DNA of 64,000 nt from Silene conica (taxonomy: Eukaryota; Streptophyta; Magnoliopsida; Caryophyllales; Caryophyllaceae), in the NCBI GenBank assembly GCA_029255685.2, contig CM055318.2, forward strand, positions 17,551,001 through 17,615,000, read 5' to 3'. A program made the translations under genes and the position numbers. Numbering within the stretch: position 1 is the first letter of the stretch; each line of letters opens with the position of its first letter. The notes under the pieces were generated by a model. That model saw only the letters and a list, made by a program, of their open reading frames with translations. It was not told where the DNA came from and did not search any database. Positions 53,992 to 64,000 of the stretch are shown here, piece by piece.

Positions 53992-54629
53992 GGCTGTGTT
54001 TGGCAAGGCAAATCAGGTACCTGATTTGTCTGAAATGACTTTTTTGTCAAAACAATCAGGTACCTTATTTCTTTTTGGGTGTTTGGCAAAAACATGATTT
54101 GAGGAAAAAAGGTACCTGAAATAAAAAGCTACTCCAGGTAGCATTTGAGAAATCAGGTACCTGTTTTATTTTCATCTACCTATTCTACCCTTAATTGTAT
54201 AGAATCGCTACTTTAATTTGGGGTGAAGCTTAATTAATATTTTTTTTGTATGATTTTAATAAAGAATTATTTTTGTATCGCTAAAATATATTTTCAAGGG
54301 TGTATTGTTTGAATTTTTTTACCTAATCGTTATATGTTAATTATTTTCTCATTCGCCTTGACCTCAGCCTATTAAAAACGTAACGCCGTCAAAGACAATA
54401 ACACAAGAATAATAGTAAAAACGTAAAAGATATCAATAATAAGCCATGTCCTTTTCCGTCATTTTGTTAAATATCAGCTACCTTTTCAGCTAGTATCCAA
54501 ACAGTTTTAACAAAAATCAGCTACCTTTTCAGGTCTTAATTTTCAGCTACCTTTTCAGGTACCTTTTCAGGTTTCAGGTACCTTTTCAGGTTTCAGCTAC
54601 CTTTTCAGCTAGTTTTGCCAAACAGAGCC
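53992..54629. mobile_element. PIF/Harbinger-like MITE
   Basis: 638 bp with terminal inverted repeats GGCTGTGTTTGGCAA / TTGCCAAACAGAGCC and a TTA target duplication at 53989-53991 and 54630-54632. Many subterminal CAGGTACCTTTT and CAGCTACCTTTT words, possible transposase-binding sites. No transposase. Confidence 0.75.
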
Positions 54630-55578
54630 TTATAAGGATGTTACAAACTTATTTAGATGTTTCATGAAAATCATCTGTTTTTATTGAAATCGCGAATAAT
54701 AAGAGATGTCAGTTTAGTAGGAAAACACAATATATTAGGATTATTATTAGTTGAGTTGTGTGAATCAAATGTATATGTCAAAAAATGTTAGGTGGTAGAG
54801 GTGCAATCGATGAAATAATTTAGTGAATAATAATTAATAATTGACTCTTCACCCTAAACCATGGATAGCTACTAATCTTCTATACCCCTTGAGGTTGTCG
54901 GTCGAAGTTTTTGTTAGGGAATAATATGTTCAAACTATGACTTTATAGCACTTGTTTCTATCACTCAAAAAGAAATGAAGTAAGCATTTCTTATACGCAA
55001 ATCATATGACTTAGACACACAACATTTTAATTATTACTTTATAATATTGAGCTTGCAGCATAGGGGCAATTTTAGGAATAGATTACAATGATTTCGGCGC
55101 TGAGAACTAAAATTTAAACACAAAAATATTGTAAGGCTAAAATAAAACACGAAATTAAAAAAACTGGATCTAAATAATTCAAGAAGGTATAAATAAAATA
55201 CTTTGTATAAATTTGTAGGTATATAGCTTTTTCATGTGAAAATAGTACTTTCTATAATATATTTCAAATAATAATTGTAGTTAAATAAGAGGATATTTGA
55301 AAATCACCAATCATCTGACCACTACACCACTAAAATACTAAATATTTGACAAACTTTATTGAACCTAATTTGTGAATATTTCAGAACAAATGGAGTGTAG
55401 GTGAACCCTGCACCCACGCGGGATACGCCTATGCGGCTATGCCTCTAAATCGAATAATTGAAAATTAAATATGTGTGTGTGTGTTTGCTTCCTCAAGTTA
55501 ACTATAAAATGTGATGAGATTGTTGTGTACTAGTACATATTTTAGGTCACAAGGACTCACGACTAATATAAACGAGTA
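54630..55578. other. AT-rich non-coding
   Basis: No gene or recognisable element. Confidence 0.5.
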
Positions 55579-56330
55579 TCATTATATATATTAAAGAATT
55601 ATGTAAAATCGCTGACGTGGCGCAATGTGGTTTCAGAAAACCACATTTCAAGCCCTCTCATTCACTCTCACAATTTCAATTTTTCTCGGCCAATTAAAAT
55701 TAGCCATGTCAGTAACCGTGATATTCCTAAGATGACATTACATAATCACGTAATATTTAATATTTAATTTTAAGCAAAGATATGTCACGTAATATTTCTT
55801 TGCTTTTTTTAATCAATATGTCAACCGTAATATTAAGCAAAGATTTGTTATGGTAGCATTATAGTATAAGCTTTCTTTTTTTAATCAACATGTCACGTAA
55901 TATTAAGATTCGTAATATTAAGATTTCTCGGCCAATATGTCACGTAATATTTCTTTTTTTAATCAATTCTTATTAAATAAGTAAATATTAAGATTCGTGA
56001 TTGATAACAAAATATGATTTCAATTTAAGTCAATTCTTACTAAGGTAATCTTCCTTTTCAATTTAAGCATACCACTATTAACATAATCACGTAATCTTAG
56101 CCTGCCAATCTTCAATCACGTAATCACGGAATCTTTAATAGGTGCAATATTACTTTAATAGTTAATGTATAACTAAATGTTAACATATATAACTAAAATA
56201 TACTTTAATAGTGTTAAATCACGTACTTTAATATATAGTCCTAGAAATATTGAAAAAAATTTAATTGACTATTAAAATTTATAAACATTTAACAGAATTT
56301 TGAGAAAATATTTTGAGAAATGACACCTGA

Positions 56331-57355
56331 ATGGAGGTAAATCATCTAGGAAATCGAGTGATAAGTTCAACTGTTATTTCTGGTAGTCATATTGGTAGCA
56401 AGGTCTATATTCCCCGCATCACATTGACACCTTCCGACACTACCAAGTTCCCAGTTAAGTTCGAAAGGAGACAATTTCCTTTAGCGGTATGCTTTGCCAT
56501 CACTATTAACAAAAGTCAAGGGCAATCTCTATCCCGTGTTGGACTTTATCTTCCTAGACCAGTATTCACCCATGGCCAATTGTATGTTGCCTTATCAAGG
56601 GTTACAAGTAAGAAGGGTCTAAAAGTCCTTATTCTAGATGAAGACAAAGGAGTGAGTAGGGATGGCAATGGGTAGGGTCTGGGCAGGGTCCGGCAAGACC
56701 CGACCCGACCCGCAGTAAAAAACCTTAGACCCATACCCGACCCATACCCTAAAGGGTCTGAAATTAATGGACCCATACCCGACCCTAATGGGTCTGGGTC
56801 TGGGTAGGGTTTACACTAGGGTCCAATTTTTCTTAACGAGTCATTCAATAAAATGTACCAAGGTTCGAATTAAATTAAAAAGTTTTGATTAAAGTATTAC
56901 AAAATCTTGGTTATTTGGATCATTACCCGTACCCGCACCCCGACCCTAAATTATATCATTTAGGGTACCCAAACTCATCATTTTCATCAATTTCCTCGTT
57001 ATTCTTAATGATTATTTGGATATGCGTATAGTATATTAATGATAACTAATAAGAGCCATATGTTTGTGTCTATTATTTGGGTTATTGACGTTTGTATGTG
57101 TGTTTTTTGTTTTACTTTTTCTTTTTTTTTTAATAAATATAAGGGTCTAAGGGTCGGGTAGGGTCCCAAGACCAAGACCCGGACCCGACCCGAAGTTTTT
57201 ATATAAGACCCATACCCGACCCATACCCGAGTGGGTCTAAAAAATTCAGACCCATACCCGACCCATTAGGGTCCGACCCTAAGGGTCTGGGTTGGGTACC
57301 CGACCCACTGCCATCCCTAGGAGTGAGTAATAAAACATCTAATGTTGTTTACTAG
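56331..57355 (+). pseudogene. Helitron helicase (PIF1-like) C-terminal remnant
   Basis: The frame has [71 protein letters not shown] and KGLKVLI, the end of the Rep/helicase protein of Helitrons. The helicase would unwind DNA during rolling-circle transposition. The frame is interrupted by the hAT element (56657-57319); after the duplicated 8 bp it resumes SNKTSNVVY and ends at TAG 57353-57355. The N-terminal Rep and helicase motifs are missing. Confidence 0.88.
56657..57319. mobile_element. hAT-type MITE
   Basis: 663 bp with ends TAGGGATGGCAATGGGT / ACCCACTGCCATCCCTA and the 8-bp duplication GGAGTGAG at 56649-56656 and 57320-57327. Inside are many GACCCATACCCGACC-type words. No transposase. 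Confidence 0.9.
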
Positions 57356-57931
57356 GAGATTTTCGATAAACTAAAAATTTGTTTTAAATTTTCCTTATTT
57401 GATACAGTATTCTATTTTAATTTGTATTAGAACTTTTTTTAAGTTAATTTATCCTTTATTTTAATTTATTTGTTCTTTCATTTCCTTAACTATTCGTTTT
57501 ATAAATCTAACAATTTGATTCAACTAATATAACCACAATCTTGACTATAATTTTCATTTTCTGTAGTATATAGAACTTAATTATCTTAATTTTGATTTTT
57601 TTTATAATTTTGTTATAAAATCCGTATATATATTTTAATATATATATATAATGATATTATATTTTTTATTTTTTATTTTTAAAAACTACACATGTTCGAA
57701 TAAATAGAATTGGTTATATAATGTTTTATAGTCATCTTTAAAAATAGGTGTACACAACCCCGTGATTTTTCACGGGTGTTACACTAGTATGTAATTTAAT
57801 ATAGAATGAGAAGATATAAATGTCTGACTTAGTTTTAATGAGGAGAATATTTCTGTCTTAATTAATAGGTTAAGAATTTTTCAGTCTAGACATAATCGAG
57901 TGTAAGATTATTATATTGTGTTTATAGTATT

Positions 57932-58126
57932 CCCAAATTCTTATTTGCAACGGCACTATCCGTCGCAAGCTTGTGACGGATACCGTTTTCTCTCACAAAT
58001 AACCACTTTTTCTCTTTCTCCAACACTATTCATGTGGTCCCCTTTTTCCACTAACTCATTTTCTACCCATTTTATCTCACAAAATATCCGTCACAAATAA
58101 CGACCCGTCGCAAGTAAGACTTACTA
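57932..58126. mobile_element. Mutator-like MITE
   Basis: 195 bp with inverted ends of the type TTCTTATTTGCAACGG / CCGTCGCAAGTAAGACT and the 9-bp duplication TATAGTATT at 57923-57931 and 58127-58135. A 9-bp duplication points to the Mutator group. Confidence 0.7.
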
Positions 58127-58540
58127 TATAGTATTATTATCTCTTTTAAGGACAATCATCTTCTAATTAATTGCTTGGTATGAAGTAGTGGGAAAGAATA
58201 GGTAGAGTTAATTGTATTTTCACAAATTCTTATTTCAGACCGTAAATGTAATCACAATAGTGTGACCAATGTTACAACTTATGATAACTTGTTTGTCAAC
58301 AATAATCACTTTTGGCTATAAAATAGTTATAAAATTTCATCTTATTGTTTCATACCAAAATTGCTCATCTAAAGCAAGATCCGCTCGATGTATGTTTACC
58401 TGGGCTTTAAGTCTAAAGCATGTGTCAAATCATTATCATTCATGTTACAATTACTATGATGTGAAGTGGCATTTTGATTTTTCAAGTTTCTTATATAATC
58501 AAACATTGCAGCATAGACAACAACAATTGAAACCTAAATT
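58127..58540. other. Non-coding
   Basis: No supported gene; the open frame near 58269-58583 has no recognisable domain. Confidence 0.45.
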
Positions 58541-58738
58541 ATTGGCTCAAGTGAGCTCACACACAACACAATACAAGAGTTGAGACTTGAGAGGTCTTAG
58601 GTTCGATTATCAGGTGGGGCGATGATCATTTGGCCACTGCAGCTCTCGAAGGGGTAGCTTACATGGTCTATGTGGTGGTGCGGGAATGCATGAGCTCGGG
58701 GGATTAAACCTCTTGTCACCAAAAAAACAAAAAAAAAA
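58541..58738 (+). mobile_element. tRNA-derived SINE
   Basis: Box A-like TGGCTCAAGTGAG at 58543-58555, box B-like GGTTCGATTAT at 58600-58610, a non-tRNA body, and an A-rich tail at 58721-58738. Internal RNA polymerase III promoter boxes with a terminal A tail define a SINE. The flanking duplication is not clear. Confidence 0.65.
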
Positions 58739-59160
58739 TGACGTCTGTAATCCCTCAATTTGCGACTACATAATCTCGGCTTTCCTTGTCTACATTGTAT
58801 ATATTTGAAAATAACAAGTATAATACTGTAACTGTTTTTCTTTAAGTCACTGTCCTAGGAACCTAAATAGATCCGCACATGCTCTATCTAAAGCAGTTTT
58901 AAAACCCGACTACTTAATTATCACTCATTAACTTAAAACCATCTCAATAGAGTATAATCTAAACTCAGATAATCATCCGTTCTATAAAAGTTAAAACTTT
59001 TAAAAGGTTGTAATTGGCTCCTAAAATTTAGGAAGTTAAAAGAATTTTCTTACTATCTACCACCTCGAAAAACTTTCCGTCATTTTATTTTCATTAAAGT
59101 GTATGTTATATAGTCCAATTTCTTTGATCTCTTCTACCCCTCTTATTCTTAATAACTGTC
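58739..59160. other. Non-coding
   Basis: Nothing recognised. Confidence 0.5.
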
Positions 59161-59189
59161 CCATTTTATTAAAATACTTCACCCATAAT

Positions 59190-59590
59190 TCAAACATGGG
59201 TGAAGTATTTCAGGTACTGATTTGGTTAAAGTAGTTTATTTGACCAAAATTTCAGGTACTTTATTTTTTTCGTAAGCGTTTGGCAAGTAACTTATTTAAG
59301 CAAATAACTTACCTGAAATGAAATGTTATTTAGAGTAGCATTTGAGATTTTAGGTACCTGATTTGCATTTATTTTATTTTTTTCCCCCTTAAATCTATAT
59401 TAATAAATAATTATTATATCTTTTTACGTCATTTCATTAAAATCACTTACCTTTTCAGTTAGTTTGCCAAACATTTTCTTATATAATCAGCTAACTTATC
59501 GATTCCTGATTTTCAGATACCTTTTCGATTTTCCGTTACCTTTTTAGATTTTAGTTACATTTTCAATCAGTTATACCAAAAAGAGCCTAA
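59190..59590. mobile_element. Degenerate relative of the PIF-like MITE
   Basis: Shares CAGGTACCTGATTT-, GTTTGGCAAGTAAC- and CAGCTACCTTTT-like words and the end ACCAAAAAGAGCC-TAA with 53992-54629. The left end is not resolved. Confidence 0.5.
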
Positions 59591-60007
59591 GAATAGGAGG
59601 AGGCATATGGTTTGATAATAAATTCAAACAATCCTTTAGAAAAGACGGATATTTACCTCTTACAATAAGGCAAGTGAGAGGACAAGTGGGAAGGAAATGG
59701 AGCATTTATGGATATTGTCACTTACATATTATTTGGAAGAGACACTATGTGTCTTCAACTTATGATGAATATTAAGCGTCTTTAATGAGAATTTGTATTT
59801 TATAATATCTTATTGTAAAACCATAATGTATAACCAAAGACCATGATGTCTTCATCATGGAAAGCGATAATTAATAGAACTTATAGAAGTTATTCAAATA
59901 AAAAGATTTAGGTAATTAATCATTTAATTTTAGAAAAATACTTATGTTAAATGCCATAAATGATTTTATACGAGAAATAGAAAATGGAGGCTTCCTATTG
60001 GTTCATA
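59591..60007. other. Non-coding
   Basis: AT-rich; nothing recognised. Confidence 0.5.
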
Positions 60008-61033
60008 CTAGTTTTATGTCCGTACAAAAAATGTACGGGTCTATTTCTAAAAATTTCGTAAATATATTAAAAAAAGTAGTACAAATATAATTTAATATGA
60101 ACTTAAATGAGAAATATATAAATTATGAATTCGGGAATGATTTTGACTCCAAATAATTGATTTACTGGTATAATTAAATTTTTTTTAATGATTATATAAA
60201 TTGAAATAAATAATCATGACATTATGAAATAAATTTGAACCATATAAAATAGATAAAGAAATTGTATTGTATTTCTATATCTTACTCTTTAAATAACTTA
60301 CTCTCTAAATAAAAGTAAAATGATAGAAATATTTTTAATAGCAGTCTCTTAAAATTTGTGGATGATTTTATAAAGAAAATAATAATGTATTGTTATTAAG
60401 ACCATCTTTTTACTCGATGTTAACGTAGTTTTAATTGACTAATTCTCGAAGGTTGTTATATTTTCTTAAAAATCGTAAATTTATATTTTTTTGTTAATTT
60501 AATGGGTTGGGTTTATTTGATCTTATTCAAAAAAAATTGATCTACGTTTCTTTCATTTTTTAATCTACGTTTTTTTGTTAATTTTTATCTCCTCGTGTAT
60601 TTTTTTCAATTTTTTCATTTTTTTAATTTTATGGGTTGGGTTTATTTGATCTTATTCAAAAATCTTTGATCTATGTTTCTTTCATTTTTTAATTTACGTT
60701 TTTTTGTTAATTTTTATCTCCTCGTTTATTTTTTTCATTTTTTTAGATATACGTATGTTTGTTAATTTTTAACCCTTTGTATAATTTTTTTCGTTTTTTT
60801 ATCGTTTTTCATACCTCTAAATATTTGTTAATTACTTCTAATTGTCCAACTTTTTTTAATATTGTTGAATTTTATGTTTCTGGGTAGAATTTTAGTGATT
60901 TTTTTATTTTCGAATTTGGAGTAAAGTTGTTTTTTTTTATTATGGACAGGGCGAGAAAGAAGGTTTTTAATTTCCTAAAATTAAGCCAACCAATGAAAAA
61001 ACAGGAAAAGATGTTCCTTTTATTGATAAGGGA
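60008..61033 (-). mobile_element. Non-autonomous Helitron (minus strand)
   Basis: The 3' end on the minus strand has the hairpin CCGTAC / GTACGG (60020-60038) then ACATAAAA and CTAG at 60008-60011. The 5' end on the minus strand is TCCCTTATCAATAAAAGGA at 61033, with host A/T on both sides. The interior is AT-rich, with a direct duplication of about 129-bp period (60496-60600 and 60625-60730). No coding sequence. Confidence 0.7.
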
Positions 61034-61906
61034 TTTAATCTAACACCGTATATAATAAAACAGCATTGTATATTTTTGTTGACCCCAACTATTTCTGAGC
61101 TTGTAAAAATATATATTTTGGGCTAATTAACAACCATAAAAACATGAATCGATATAGATGCATGAGTCGACAATATCACCTAATACTAATTATTACTCGT
61201 ATTATTTTATGTAGCCTTAATTTACCATTTCGCAAAATTCTACTTTACGACGGTCGCACATGCGACCAGTAGGAAAGTGATCACATTTTGATACGTAGTG
61301 ATCACTTTTGATTAAATAGTGACCTTTTTTGTTCATATTTTTGGAAATATAGATATTTTTAGGATTTATTTTTCATCAAAATCTTAAAATTTGGGTCTCG
61401 TGTTAAATTTAATGTATATGTTTATATAGTATATAAATTTGCTTTTATACATTTTAATTGTCACAAATTATAGAGTAATACGGTCTCATATAAAAAGTTG
61501 TTCCTTCAGTGCTAATAAACGATTTTTCTTTTTATATATGTTGATCGTCATATGGTATGAGAGTATGAGACCGTTGATACAAAAATTCTAATTTAATTTT
61601 AATTGTCAAGGTATCCAAGAGGTTAATTTTCCGGAATTGTAATTTTTTTTTTTATTAAAATTTGTTTTCCCCTATATAGATTTCGGTTTTTTTAAAAAAT
61701 TTCTTTTATTGTAAGGTTGAATGTGATTAATTTTTTTTATCACAAACTTTTTAACATATGAATATGTATATGAAAAATAATAAGAAATGAGGAGAGAGGG
61801 TAATTAATTGGAGAGAGAGTAAGTGGTGAGAGTGGGGTTGGTTAATGTATAAAAAAAAAAAAAAAAAAAGTAAAAATTACAGTCAATCACAAGTCTAGAA
61901 AAGACC
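61034..61906. other. AT-rich non-coding
   Basis: Contains a GGTCGCACATGCGACC palindrome at about 61252-61267 and an A tract at about 61852-61869. It may be the body of a Helitron whose 5' end is at 61926. Confidence 0.4.
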
Positions 61907-61926
61907 TTCCTTTTATAGATAGGGGA
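61907..61926 (-). mobile_element. 5' end of another minus-strand Helitron
   Basis: Minus strand TCCCCTATCTATAAAAGGAA is nearly the same as the 5' end at 61033. Its 3' end was not found. Confidence 0.5.
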
Positions 61927-62788
61927 TTTGAAGGTGAAAAAAGTAAGTTTTTTTTGTAGGTCCCCTGTTTCATCGCTCAATTTAATTATTTTTATATTTT
62001 GTGACTACTAAAATTATAATTCCAAATTTATTAACACAAACTATGCAACATCATACATTATACATTTGCTATTACCAATACAATACAATATAAACATTCA
62101 AATATTACAAATTAAATAATTACAATACTAATTGACTTTAATAAAAAAAATCTTCACTGAAAATGTTAAAACGTTTTTTATGATATTACCAATATATGAT
62201 CTAAACAAAAAAAAATTACAAACTAAAAATTACAAAATATTACGGAGTACATTATTTATTATAAAAAAAATGTGATTGATTTCCGTCTTCAAGGTACAAA
62301 AATAATTCATATACACGGATGAGTTATTGACAATATGAAATAAAATGGCTGAATGAGTTTGATTATATGAAAAACTGGATGGGTTATTGATAATGTGATA
62401 AGTACGATTAACATTGGGGTACGAGCAAGTGAAGATTGATAGGATCATTACTTTTTTACTACTAATTTTAGGCAAAATAGTAACATAAACACAAAATTGT
62501 TGAACCCCTCCCTAGACCTGGTAAAAGGGACAATCAAGTCGAGTTATTTGATCGAGCCGGATTATTTCGGGTTTGAGTTATTTTTGAGTCAATTATTATC
62601 AAATTATTTTATGTCATTGAAATTATTTTTTAAAAAATCTCAAATGTTAAAATCATTTTAAACATTTTTTTTTCAAATAAAGATATTACTCAAAAATAAC
62701 AATAATTACTGGAAAATTCGTCATCAACAATATTTTTATAATAAGGCAACCGTAATTATCAATATTTTTTGCACGGATATAAAAGTAA
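61927..62788. other. AT-rich non-coding
   Basis: No gene; may be Helitron interior. Confidence 0.4.
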
Positions 62789-62820
62789 CCCGTGCATTAT
62801 TTACACGGGATTAAAACTAG
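62789..62820 (+). mobile_element. 3' end of a plus-strand Helitron
   Basis: Hairpin CCCGTG / CACGGG (62789-62794 and 62804-62809), then ATTAAAA and CTAG before T. Close to the end at 57787. The 5' end is not resolved. Confidence 0.65.
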
Positions 62821-63146
62821 TGGTTGAATAAAGAAATCTACTTAATACCAAACCACCAAATTATCCCTTCACCTTGTATAAAGTTCACCCTGGCCACACC
62901 TATAAAATTAAACGCTCGGTATGAATTAGGCATACACGGGATATTCTCATAAGAAGTACTAACTTTTAACCGACTACATGAATTGCCAGCGACTAGCGAC
63001 TAGCGACTCCGTGATAGACTGATAGCCGCCTATCCCTTTCTTGTGTTAAGAGCAAGTCTATACAACATTCGTACTCAAAGTTCCAGTCCAAAATATAGTT
63101 AAAACTGACACATCACACCTCCGTTCGATTGACGGAATAACTATTA
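62821..63146. other. Non-coding
   Basis: Nothing recognised. Confidence 0.45.
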
Positions 63147-63341
63147 TTCCCTCCTGTTCAGCCTATTCTTCCCCTTCTTTTTACCCAAAAATTAAGGAAA
63201 TTAATTTGGACCACACAAATCACCCTACCCAACATGAAATTGAATTTGGACCACAAAAAACTTACCAAATAAGGAAAAAGAGAAGAAAACGTGATTATCG
63301 TCAATAAGGAAAGAGGGAAGAATAGGCTGCATAAGAGGGAG
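63147..63341. mobile_element. Stowaway-like MITE
   Basis: 195 bp with ends TTCCCTCCTGTTCAGCCTAT / ATAGGCTGCATAAGAGGGAG and TA on both sides (63145-63146 and 63342-63343). CTCCCTC-type ends with TA duplication are the Stowaway (Mariner) hallmark. Confidence 0.75.
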
Positions 63342-63376
63342 TATGTCATTTTCAGATAATTCCAAGTGTATCTCTA

Positions 63377-63757
63377 CGGTTTCACTTTACAAAAAATACT
63401 CAAAATTTCTATTCGGAAAACTTAAAGGGGTTATAACTCGTGTTTACGAACACAAAAGGTGAATATTTCTTAAAAATCGATATCTTTACAAGAAGTACAG
63501 TTTGAAAAAAAAGTTTGATGAGTTTGGAATCGTGAACAAAAGATATGGTCAATCAAAACTTGTTCGATTAAAAAACTACGTACAAAAACTCTCAGCCACG
63601 GAAACCAAATACGACAAACTTTTTTCTCAAATCGTAGTTCTCGAAAATATGATCAATTTTGGAAAAAAAATCGTCATTTTATAAACTCGTAAACACGAGT
63701 TATGTCGTCTTTAAGCTTTTCGGATAAAAAATTTGGGTATTTCGTGAAGTGGCAAGC
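63377..63757. mobile_element. Foldback element with long imperfect inverted repeats
   Basis: About 60-75 bp arms (about 63377-63452 and 63683-63757) share CATAACTCGTGTTTACGA-type sequence in inverse order at roughly 80 percent. The centre has a short open frame (63502-63684) without known domains. Class unknown. Confidence 0.6.
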
Positions 63758-64000
63758 CTTAAGAGTATTGCGTGAATTATCCGTGTCATATTTTTGCTTA
63801 GTATACTGTCATTCATTTGTAGTGTATACAGAGCCCGCTAATATATTAGTAGGATTACAACACCCTGTTATTAATCTTAGGATTATTTCATGAGAATAAT
63901 CCATCCTATTGGTGTCCTGCAAATACCACTTCATCCTATCAATAATTTCAAATTAATCCATCATATTCACCCTTCTTCCCATAACAGTCTAAGGATGAAT
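63758..64000. other. Non-coding end of window
   Basis: No supported feature. Confidence 0.4.

Larger units (their letters stand above)
55579..57787 (+). mobile_element. Helitron with helicase remnant, split by a hAT MITE
   Basis: 3' end: the hairpin CCCGTG-attttt-CACGGG (57759-57776) followed by TGTTACA and CTAG, ending at 57787 before T. Likely 5' end TCATTATATATATTAAAG at 55579 after an A, giving the A/T insertion typical of Helitrons. The 5' end is less sure. It carries only the C-terminus of the helicase and so is non-autonomous. Confidence 0.75.

Noticed and set aside
56331-57355. Host PIF1 helicase gene
   Set aside because: Only the Helitron-type C-terminus is present, inside Helitron ends, without upstream helicase motifs.
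58543-58610. tRNA gene
   Set aside because: Box A and B are present but there is no cloverleaf and an A-rich tail follows, so a SINE is more likely.
61252-61267. GGTCGCACATGCGACC palindrome as a member of the paired 12-mer family
   Set aside because: Single, no partner at 21 bp, and the core differs from GGTCGACC; probably an unrelated MITE-type sequence.
63502-63893. Two short plus-strand ORFs near the window end
   Set aside because: They fall in or beside the foldback element, about 60 codons each, without recognisable domains.

Overview
The window is plant nuclear DNA made almost entirely of transposable elements. No host gene, rRNA or tRNA gene could be supported. The evidence is several complete LTR retrotransposons with plant-type primer sites (tRNA-iMet and tRNA-Asp), Helitron ends, hAT, PIF-like, Mutator-like and Stowaway miniature elements, and a tRNA-derived SINE. 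The families fit a flowering plant, probably a eudicot; the species cannot be named from sequence alone.

Positions 1-51103 are one nest of retrotransposons, and target-site duplications (TSDs) read by eye give the order. The outermost layer is a decayed Ty1/copia element, C0 (minus strand, 1-732 and 49069-51103). It was split by a Ty3/gypsy-like element, G1 (733-49063, TSD TAACC, LTRs about 2.9 kb). Two Sirevirus-type copia elements then landed 11 bp apart (between their TSDs), in opposite orientation, in the left LTR of G1: S1 (3418-14919, plus, TSD AAGAT) and S2 (14941-34440, minus, TSD CTTTA). S2 was later split inside its third ORF by T1 (17621-25694, TSD CCCTT), an Athila-like element that carries gag and protease but no RT or integrase. 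The interior of G1 holds a gypsy gag-pol core (Y, 34804-38314) with its own 205-bp LTR lying between a polypurine tract and a primer site, as in a circularly permuted element. That small LTR was split by C1 (38685-45967, TSD GTTAC), a copia element whose integrase segment is inverted and whose RT is missing.

Positions 51103-64000 are AT-rich non-coding DNA: simple repeats, a perfect 33-bp hairpin, a lone LTR with primer site, a PIF-like MITE, a Helitron with a helicase remnant split by a hAT MITE, a Mutator-like MITE, a SINE, further Helitron ends, a Stowaway MITE and a long foldback.

The most unusual signals are short structured motifs repeated inside the retrotransposons. (1) A near-palindromic 12-mer of the GGTCGACCGACC type occurs in pairs whose starts are 21 bp apart, in LTRs, leader, UTR and gag coding sequence of T1 and in the leader of the unrelated C1; a related motif occurs in the G1 LTR. 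(2) The G1 LTR carries about ten copies of a conserved 20-nt segment, most flanked by a private inverted repeat, so stems vary while pairing is kept. (3) S1 and S2 carry a GTTATAGC/GCTATAAC hairpin in LTR, gag and pol, with a compensatory base-pair change in pol. These look like selected nucleic-acid structures; their role is unknown.
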